Of a stretch of DNA of 10,053 nucleotides, positions 5,953 to 10,053 are shown piece after piece. The stretch's first letter is position 1, and each line of letters begins with the position of its first letter. Below the pieces are notes generated by a model that made no database searches, was not told where the DNA came from, and saw only the letters and a list, made by a program, of their open reading frames with translations. The stretch comes from an uncultured Bacillaceae bacterium. Lineage in GTDB: Bacteria > Bacillota > Bacilli > Caldalkalibacillales > Caldalkalibacillaceae. The translations under genes and the position numbers were made by a program. The stretch lies in assembly GCA_937967685.1 (NCBI GenBank), contig CALBTX010000019.1, positions 1 to 10,053 on the forward strand. The letters run 5' to 3'.

Positions 5953-6915
5953 ATGCAAATCCAATGTGAAGTCGTCACTTTCGGTGAAACGATGGTTTTG
6001 TTCAGTTCAGAGCAATATTATCCTTTGGAGTATGTCACTCATTTTCAAAAACAAATCGGGGGCGCCGAATCAAACTTTGCCATCGGATTGCAACGCTTAG
6101 GCCATGCCGTGGGCTGGTTTAGCAAGCTGGGCAATGATCCGTTTGGGCGGTATATGCTGCAAACGATACGGGGAGAAGGGGTGGACACATCGAGATGCCT
6201 CTTTACTGATGAAGCACCTACGGCCGTTTTTTTCAAAGAAAAAAAATCGCCGACCCATTTCAATGTTTACTATTATCGGCGCAACTCTGCGGCCAGTCGA
6301 ATGACACCCGATGATTTGGACGCAGATTATATCGGCCGGGCCAAAATTTTGCACATATCAGGGATTACGCCCGCTTTAAGTGCTTCATGTCGAGACACCG
6401 TTTACCGGGCCGTTGATATCGCCAAAAAGCACGGCGTCAAAGTCAGTTTTGATCCGAATATTCGTTTGAAACTGTGGAGCGCTGAAGAAGCTAGGCCCGT
6501 TTTAACCGACCTGATTCAAAAAGCGGATATTATTCTTCCCGGCATGGATGAAGGAGAACTGCTCACCGGAAAAAAAACACCGGAAGAAGTTGTTCAGGCT
6601 TTAAAAACGCGCGACGATCAAACGTTTGTCGTCAAATTAGGCAGTGAAGGGGCTTACTACGATCATCAGGGCGAATGTGGATATGTGCCCGGATTTCCGG
6701 CGGAAATGGTCGATCCGGTCGGAGCCGGGGATGGATTTGCGGCGGGTATCATCAGCGGCTTTCTGCTTGAAGAACCGATTCGCGATGCCGTTCGCAAAGC
6801 GAATGCTATAGGCGCTCTCGTCATTGGGGTGAATGGAGATATGGAAGGGCTCCCCAGAAAAGAAGAGGTGGACGCCCTGTTGAACGATACACAAAGAAGA
6901 GATGTGCACAGGTAA
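5953..6915 (+). CDS. kdgK: 2-keto-3-deoxygluconate kinase (PfkB family)
   Basis: This 320-residue cytoplasmic sugar kinase phosphorylates KDG with ATP to KDPG. The N-terminal PfkB signature is GGAESNFAIGLQRLG (36-50), with the substrate-side segment YYYRRNSAASR (106-116) typical of KDG kinases. The C-terminal signature DPVGAGDGFAAG (254-265) contains the catalytic base D260. Length and motifs are normal. The ATG at 5953 has GGAGG five bases upstream; an in-frame ATG at 5920 would add 11 residues but lacks a good binding site. It is followed by the KDPG aldolase gene on the same strand, so both probably share a transcript. Other PfkB sugar-acid kinases, such as a 2-keto-3-deoxygalactonate kinase, are possible alternatives. 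Confidence 0.9.
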   Translation: MQIQCEVVTFGETMVLFSSEQYYPLEYVTHFQKQIGGAESNFAIGLQRLGHAVGWFSKLGNDPFGRYMLQTIRGEGVDTSRCLFTDEAPTAVFFKEKKSPTHFNVYYYRRNSAASRMTPDDLDADYIGRAKILHISGITPALSASCRDTVYRAVDIAKKHGVKVSFDPNIRLKLWSAEEARPVLTDLIQKADIILPGMDEGELLTGKKTPEEVVQALKTRDDQTFVVKLGSEGAYYDHQGECGYVPGFPAEMVDPVGAGDGFAAGIISGFLLEEPIRDAVRKANAIGALVIGVNGDMEGLPRKEEVDALLNDTQRRDVHR

Positions 6916-6923
6916 TTGTGCAC
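6904..6923 (+). repeat. Hairpin over the kdgK stop codon
   Basis: GTGCAC occurs twice (6904-6909 and 6918-6923), separated by eight bases containing the TAA stop. The copies can pair as a 6-bp stem in the mRNA. No T tract follows, so it is not a terminator; it may affect mRNA stability between kinase and aldolase. Confidence 0.4.
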
Positions 6924-6977
6924 GGGGCATGAAGAGGACAAGTCATCTAGAATGATAAGGGCAGATGAGAGGTATGA

Positions 6978-7004
6978 CAAAGATCTCATTGTCAAAGATC
7001 TCAT
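6978..7004. repeat. Tandem repeat between kdgK and the aldolase gene
   Basis: CAAAGATCTCAT occurs at 6978-6989 and 6993-7004, a period of 15 bases. Complementary ATGAGA copies lie on both sides (6964-6969 and 7018-7023), so several alternative hairpins are possible in the 126-base spacer. It may be a regulatory leader or an operator pair; the sequence does not decide. Confidence 0.5.
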
Positions 7005-7041
7005 GAACATAAACATTGATGAGAAAGAAGAGGTAAGTCAG

Positions 7042-7692
7042 ATGGAGAAAAAACAAGCGTTAGAAGCATTGAAAAAGTCAGGCTTAGTCGCTGTCATTCG
7101 CAAACCGAAAAGCGATCAGATTGACGCCATTGCCAAAGCTTTGGTTCAGGGCGGTGTCGGTGCGCTTGAAATTACTTTGGAAACCCCGGGGGCTCTGGCC
7201 ATGATCAAGCATTTAAAGGAGAAGTACGCTGATCAAGTGCTCGTCGGCGCAGGCACTGTTCTGGATGCCGAAGGGGCTGAAAAAGCGATTGCTGCCGGTT
7301 CTGACTTTATTTTCTCACCGAATTGCGACCCGGATACGATCAAAACGACGATCGATCGAGGGAAAATCTCCATCCCGGGGGTGATGACTCCGACAGAGAT
7401 CGTTCAGGCCCATAAAGCCGGAGCGGACATAGTGAAAGTTTTTCCGGCCAGTTCATTAGGCCCCCGCTATTTAAAGGAGTTACAGGGGCCCTTAGGTCAC
7501 GTGCCCATGATGCCCACCGGCGGGGTGGATTTGGAAAATGTGGAGGAATTTATCCGGAACGGCGCCGTTGCGGTGGGCGTCGGGGGATTTTTGGTCGATA
7601 AACAGGCGATACAGGCAGGTCAATATGCCATTTTGACGGAAAAAGCAAAGCAACTGTCCGAAAAAATTAAACGCAGCCGTGCTGCAGTGTAA
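7042..7692 (+). CDS. eda: 2-keto-3-deoxy-6-phosphogluconate (KDPG/KHG) aldolase
   Basis: This class I aldolase splits KDPG into pyruvate and glyceraldehyde 3-phosphate, ending the Entner-Doudoroff-type branch. The 216-residue protein has the usual length. K132 in DIVKVFPASSLGP is the Schiff-base lysine, E43 in LEITLE the catalytic glutamate, and GAGTV (69-73) and MPTGG (157-161) line the active site and phosphate site. The ATG at 7042 follows AGAGGTAA at good spacing. The frame is open for 42 more codons upstream to 6916, but that part has repeats and no family resemblance, so it is treated as untranslated. It shares the kdgK transcript and ends at the terminator at 7712-7764. A phosphogalactonate aldolase (DgoA-like) is possible if the substrate is a galacto-configured acid. 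Confidence 0.93.
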   Translation: MEKKQALEALKKSGLVAVIRKPKSDQIDAIAKALVQGGVGALEITLETPGALAMIKHLKEKYADQVLVGAGTVLDAEGAEKAIAAGSDFIFSPNCDPDTIKTTIDRGKISIPGVMTPTEIVQAHKAGADIVKVFPASSLGPRYLKELQGPLGHVPMMPTGGVDLENVEEFIRNGAVAVGVGGFLVDKQAIQAGQYAILTEKAKQLSEKIKRSRAAV

Positions 7693-7711
7693 TGTCATCT
7701 CGAATGACAGC

Positions 7712-7764
7712 GGGTGTCTTCCTTATGACTTCCACGATCGTAAGGAAGGGACCCATTTTTTTTT
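7712..7764 (+). terminator. Intrinsic terminator after the aldolase gene
   Basis: CTTCCTTA (7718-7725) pairs with TAAGGAAG (7741-7748), extended by GGGT/ACCC (7712-7715/7751-7754) across a two-base mismatch. Nine Ts follow (7756-7764). A smaller hairpin, TGTCAT/ATGACA (7693-7709), precedes it directly after the stop codon. The T tract runs into the -35 box of the next gene. Confidence 0.85.
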
Positions 7765-7799
7765 GACAGTGTAATCATATAATGATATTGTATACAATA
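7763..7799 (+). promoter_or_regulatory. Promoter and palindromic operator of the second GntR gene
   Basis: A consensus -35 box TTGACA (7763-7768) is followed after 17 bases by TATTGT (7786-7791) as -10 box. The -10 box is the left end of a perfect 14-bp palindrome, TATTGTATACAATA (7786-7799). TTGTATACAA fits the GT-N2-AC pattern of many FadR-type operators. This suggests autorepression. No second perfect copy was found elsewhere in the window. Confidence 0.75.
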
Positions 7800-7816
7800 G
7801 GAAATGAGTGAATAAG

Positions 7817-8470
7817 ATGAAAAAAATCAACAAAAAATCGCTGCGTTTACGTGAACTCGCTTATATGGAAATACGTTCGGCCATTGTTGAAGGACGCTTG
7901 AAGCCCGGTGACCCGATGATTGAAACCGAGCTAACAGAGCAATTGGGCGTCAGCCGTACGCCATTGCGGGAAGCGCTCGCTTTGCTCGAACATGAAGGGT
8001 TGATAGAAACGATTCCGTATAAAGGAACGTTTGTTGCCGGCATCGATCGTCAAACGTTTGAAGAAATTTTGGATTTGCGGATGTTGCTCGAAACGCGGGC
8101 CATTGAGCTTGCGGCAGACAAAATTCCGAAGGAAGAGTTGCTAGCGCTGCGTGAGCGCTTCCGAAGCCTTTCCGTGGAAAACGACAGTGTGTCCGCCATT
8201 TTGACGACAGGTTTTGAATTGCACCAGTTAATCGCTGGACATTCCGGGAATAAGACCCTGGAAAAATTAGTCACCGGCTATGTCGAACGGCTTGACTTGT
8301 TCTTTTTGATGAATAATGTGGATTTAGCCGTCGAACATTTAAAAAGCGAGATTGACGAACATTCTCAAATTATCGAAGCTTTGCTCAAGCCGGACATAGA
8401 GGAAGCTAAACAAAAGATGCGCGATCATTTGGAGGGATCACGCAAAAGGACGGCATCTTATTTTGATTAA
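7817..8470 (+). CDS. FadR-type GntR transcriptional regulator (second)
   Basis: The protein has 217 residues from the ATG at 7817. A GTG at 7808, with AGGA five bases upstream, is an alternative start adding three residues. The ATG is preferred because it leaves a leader of about 19 bases after the predicted transcription start. Residues about 10-75 form the winged helix-turn-helix (MIETELTEQLGVSRTPLREA, then a wing with YKGTFVAG), and residues 80-210 the FCD domain. Three histidine ligands are present (H136, H182, H204), but the aspartate usually four residues before the first is glycine here, so metal binding may differ from the first GntR protein. Lying between the kinase-aldolase unit and the split dehydratase, it probably controls one or both, with a sugar acid as effector; this is inferred from position. 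Confidence 0.9.
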   Translation: MKKINKKSLRLRELAYMEIRSAIVEGRLKPGDPMIETELTEQLGVSRTPLREALALLEHEGLIETIPYKGTFVAGIDRQTFEEILDLRMLLETRAIELAADKIPKEELLALRERFRSLSVENDSVSAILTTGFELHQLIAGHSGNKTLEKLVTGYVERLDLFFLMNNVDLAVEHLKSEIDEHSQIIEALLKPDIEEAKQKMRDHLEGSRKRTASYFD

Positions 8471-8474
8471 CCTA

Positions 8475-8510
8475 ATTTACAGGCGGAGTTATGTTAAAAT
8501 AGCTGTAAAT
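8475..8510 (+). promoter_or_regulatory. Promoter of the small dehydratase subunit, with flanking inverted repeat
   Basis: TGTTAAAAT (8492-8500) is an extended -10 element; no strong -35 box is present. A perfect 8-bp inverted repeat, ATTTACAG (8475-8482) and CTGTAAAT (8503-8510), brackets it with 20 bases between. The first arm lies upstream of the predicted transcription start, so this is better read as a DNA operator than an RNA hairpin. Confidence 0.55.
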
Positions 8511-8530
8511 ATATAAAGGAGGCCAATCAG

Positions 8531-8833
8531 ATGAGTGACAAAAAGTACAATGCTGTCAAAATGAAAGAAAATGACAACGTGGCAACCGCTGTCATCGATA
8601 TGAAGGCAGGGCAAGTGGGCCGGATCAAACTGGAGGACGGAGAACAATCGGTCACATTAACCCGGGATGTTCCTTTCGGCCATAAATTTGCGCTGGTCAG
8701 TATTTCCAAAGGTTCGCCGGTCATTAAGTATGGAGAAGAGATAGGTATCGCGTTGAGTGATATTGAGCCGGGAGACCATGTTCATGTCCACAATGTGGAC
8801 AGTGTGCGCGGAAAAGGGAAAACAACGGCTTAA
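8531..8833 (+). CDS. Small SAF-domain subunit of a UxaA-family (altronate/galactarate-type) dehydratase
   Basis: This 100-residue protein corresponds to the N-terminal SAF domain of altronate dehydratase UxaA and galactarate dehydratase GarD, here as its own gene. Typical features are KENDNVATAV near residue 12-21, VPFGHKFAL near 57-65, IKYGEEIGIA near 73-82 and the histidine-rich end GDHVHVHNVDS. Split pairs of this family include the sulfolactate sulfo-lyase SuyA/SuyB. The large subunit begins 132 bases downstream on the same strand. AAAGGAGG seven bases before the ATG is a near-ideal binding site. With a KDG kinase and KDPG aldolase next door, dehydration of altronate or a similar hexonate to KDG is the best guess, but the substrate is not determined by sequence. 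Confidence 0.85.
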   Translation: MSDKKYNAVKMKENDNVATAVIDMKAGQVGRIKLEDGEQSVTLTRDVPFGHKFALVSISKGSPVIKYGEEIGIALSDIEPGDHVHVHNVDSVRGKGKTTA

Positions 8834-8909
8834 AGCGGATGATGCTTCAATAAAGTTCCAATCAATGATTGACACCTCTGTTTAACAACCTCTGGTGAAA
8901 TCACACCCC

Positions 8910-8937
8910 TTGTTAAAGTTTGGTTAAAGCTTAGAAT
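8910..8937 (+). promoter_or_regulatory. Candidate internal promoter before the large dehydratase subunit
   Basis: TTGTTA (8910-8915), a 16-base spacer and TAGAAT (8932-8937) form a plausible promoter in the 132-base gap. GTTAAAG occurs at 8912-8918 and 8923-8929, 11 bases apart, and ACCTCTG at 8874-8880 and 8888-8894, 14 bases apart. No clear terminator closes the small-subunit gene, so readthrough is also possible. Confidence 0.4.
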
Positions 8938-8965
8938 ATCGATCACGGAAACGGGAGGTAAAACG

Positions 8966-10053
8966 ATGAGTATCACCTTTAACGGATATGTCCGTCCGGA
9001 CGGCAGGGTGGGCATTCGTAATTATGTTTTAATTTTGCCCACTATTCTGGCTGCCTCGGGTACTTGCAGGCAAATTGCCAAACAAGTCGACGGCGCGGTT
9101 TCTTTAGACAACCAAGTCGGCGATGAATTAGAAGCGGAAGATCGTGCCCAAGCGAAGCGGACTTTGGTCGGGTTTGGCACCCACCCTAATGTCGCCGCTG
9201 TCCTCATCGTCGGATTAGGCATTGAAGATCTGGATGCCGATGAATTGGCCCAAGAAATCAAAAAAAGCGGAAAACGGGTCGAGACGCTGGTCATTCATGA
9301 AGAGGGGGGCACGGTCAAAACGGTTGAAAAAGGTGTTCACATCGCCACCGAGTTGAAAAAAGCAGCTGATGAGGCGCCTCGAGCCGAAGTTGGCTTGGAT
9401 AAGCTGGTTCTCGGTGTAGAATGTGGCGGTTCGGATACGACGTCCGGTTTGGCGGCCAATCCAGCGGCGGGAGTGGCTTCAGACTTGTTGGTTGAACACG
9501 GCGGAACGACTTTCCTTTCCGAAACCCCGGAAATGATCGGCGCCGAACACATTTTGGCCAAAAATGCGGTCACGCCCGAAGTGGGACAACAAATTTTGGA
9601 CATGGTGCACAACTATGAAGAAAATTTAAAAAGATCAGGTGTTGATTTCCGCGGGGCTCAACCAAGTCCTGGGAATATTCAGGGAGGCTTGACGACGATT
9701 GAAGAAAAGTCGTTAGGTGCGATATATAAATCAGGAGCAGCACCGATTAAAGGCGTCTTAAAATATGCGGAAATTCCCCCGTCTCCCGGACATTATCTGA
9801 TGGATTCACCAGGTTACGACATCGAATCAAATACAGGGATGATCGCCGGAGGCGCCCAAGTGCTCATTTTTACGACCGGAAGAGGGACCCCTGTGGGATC
9901 TCCAATCGTTCCCGTCATCAAAGTATGCGGAAATCCAAAAACGAATCAAGTGATGGCCGATAACATTGATGTAAATGCCGGGAAAATTATTGAAGGGGAA
10001 AAGACGGTTGAAGAAGTGGGGCGCGAAATTTTTGACCTGATCGTGGCAGTGGC
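8966..10053 (+). CDS. Large subunit of a UxaA-family dehydratase, 3' end beyond window
   Basis: 362 codons are visible; full-length relatives have roughly 385-390, so only a short C-terminal part is missing. The start shows the family signature GYVRPDGRVGIRNYVLILPT, followed by GVECGGSDTTSGLAANPA near 151-168, ETPEMIGAEHILAKNA near 190-205 and SPGYDIESNTGMIAGGAQV near 281-299. This is the catalytic part of altronate (UxaA), galactarate (GarD) and sulfolactate (SuyB) lyases. GGGAGGT six bases before the ATG supports the start. With the small subunit just upstream it should form a two-subunit dehydratase. Within this locus, altronate or another hexonate going to KDG is favoured over sulfolactate, because no sulfonate genes are seen and KDG-processing genes are next to it. 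Confidence 0.9.
   Translation, partial: MSITFNGYVRPDGRVGIRNYVLILPTILAASGTCRQIAKQVDGAVSLDNQVGDELEAEDRAQAKRTLVGFGTHPNVAAVLIVGLGIEDLDADELAQEIKKSGKRVETLVIHEEGGTVKTVEKGVHIATELKKAADEAPRAEVGLDKLVLGVECGGSDTTSGLAANPAAGVASDLLVEHGGTTFLSETPEMIGAEHILAKNAVTPEVGQQILDMVHNYEENLKRSGVDFRGAQPSPGNIQGGLTTIEEKSLGAIYKSGAAPIKGVLKYAEIPPSPGHYLMDSPGYDIESNTGMIAGGAQVLIFTTGRGTPVGSPIVPVIKVCGNPKTNQVMADNIDVNAGKIIEGEKTVEEVGREIFDLIVAV

Noticed and set aside
6916..7041. 42-codon in-frame N-terminal extension of the aldolase
   Set aside because: It contains repeats, has no family resemblance and no good start, while the ATG at 7042 has a ribosome binding site and gives the normal aldolase length.
1..10053. CRISPR array, tRNA, rRNA or complete insertion sequence
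   Set aside because: No regularly spaced repeats, cloverleaf-like genes, rRNA stretches or complete transposase genes were found on reading both strands.

Overview
The window reads as a chromosomal segment of a Gram-positive Bacillota, most likely a Bacillales member. The grounds are strong AGGAGG-type ribosome binding sites, FadR-type GntR regulators, intrinsic terminators with T tracts, mid-range GC with short spacers, and the protein families themselves. The species cannot be named from the sequence. Almost every gene belongs to one of two themes: catabolism of sugar acids through 2-keto-3-deoxygluconate (KDG), and biosynthesis of the nickel-pincer nucleotide (NPN) cofactor.

Left part (1-2743). 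An enolase-superfamily sugar-acid dehydratase runs off the left edge on the minus strand. It faces away from a FadR-type GntR regulator (1980-2666, plus). Between them lies an AT-rich stretch with a broken minus-strand gene of the permuted papain-like (YiiX-like) family. The dehydratase promoter and the regulator promoter carry near-identical 18-bp palindromes (16 of 18 bases) in the same position relative to their -10 boxes, so this GntR protein probably controls both.

Middle part (2744-5831). larE, larB and larC1 form a tightly overlapping plus-strand operon for the NPN cofactor. The second half of LarC (LarC2) is a separate gene on the opposite strand, convergent with larC1. No larA, the enzyme that uses the cofactor, is present in the window.

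Right part (5953-10053). A PfkB-family KDG kinase and a KDPG aldolase form the shared end of the pathway (KDG to KDPG to pyruvate and glyceraldehyde 3-phosphate), followed by a terminator. A second GntR regulator follows, with a perfect 14-bp palindrome over its promoter. Last come the two halves of a split UxaA-type (altronate/galactarate) dehydratase: a small SAF-domain subunit and the large subunit, which runs off the right edge.

Taken together, two unrelated dehydratases probably feed sugar acids into KDG, and the kinase and aldolase finish the breakdown. The cofactor genes among them suggest that a LarA-family racemase or epimerase, encoded outside the window, acts on a sugar acid of the same pathway. 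The most unusual points are the split and inverted larC, the sugar-acid setting of the lar genes, and the matched operator pair.
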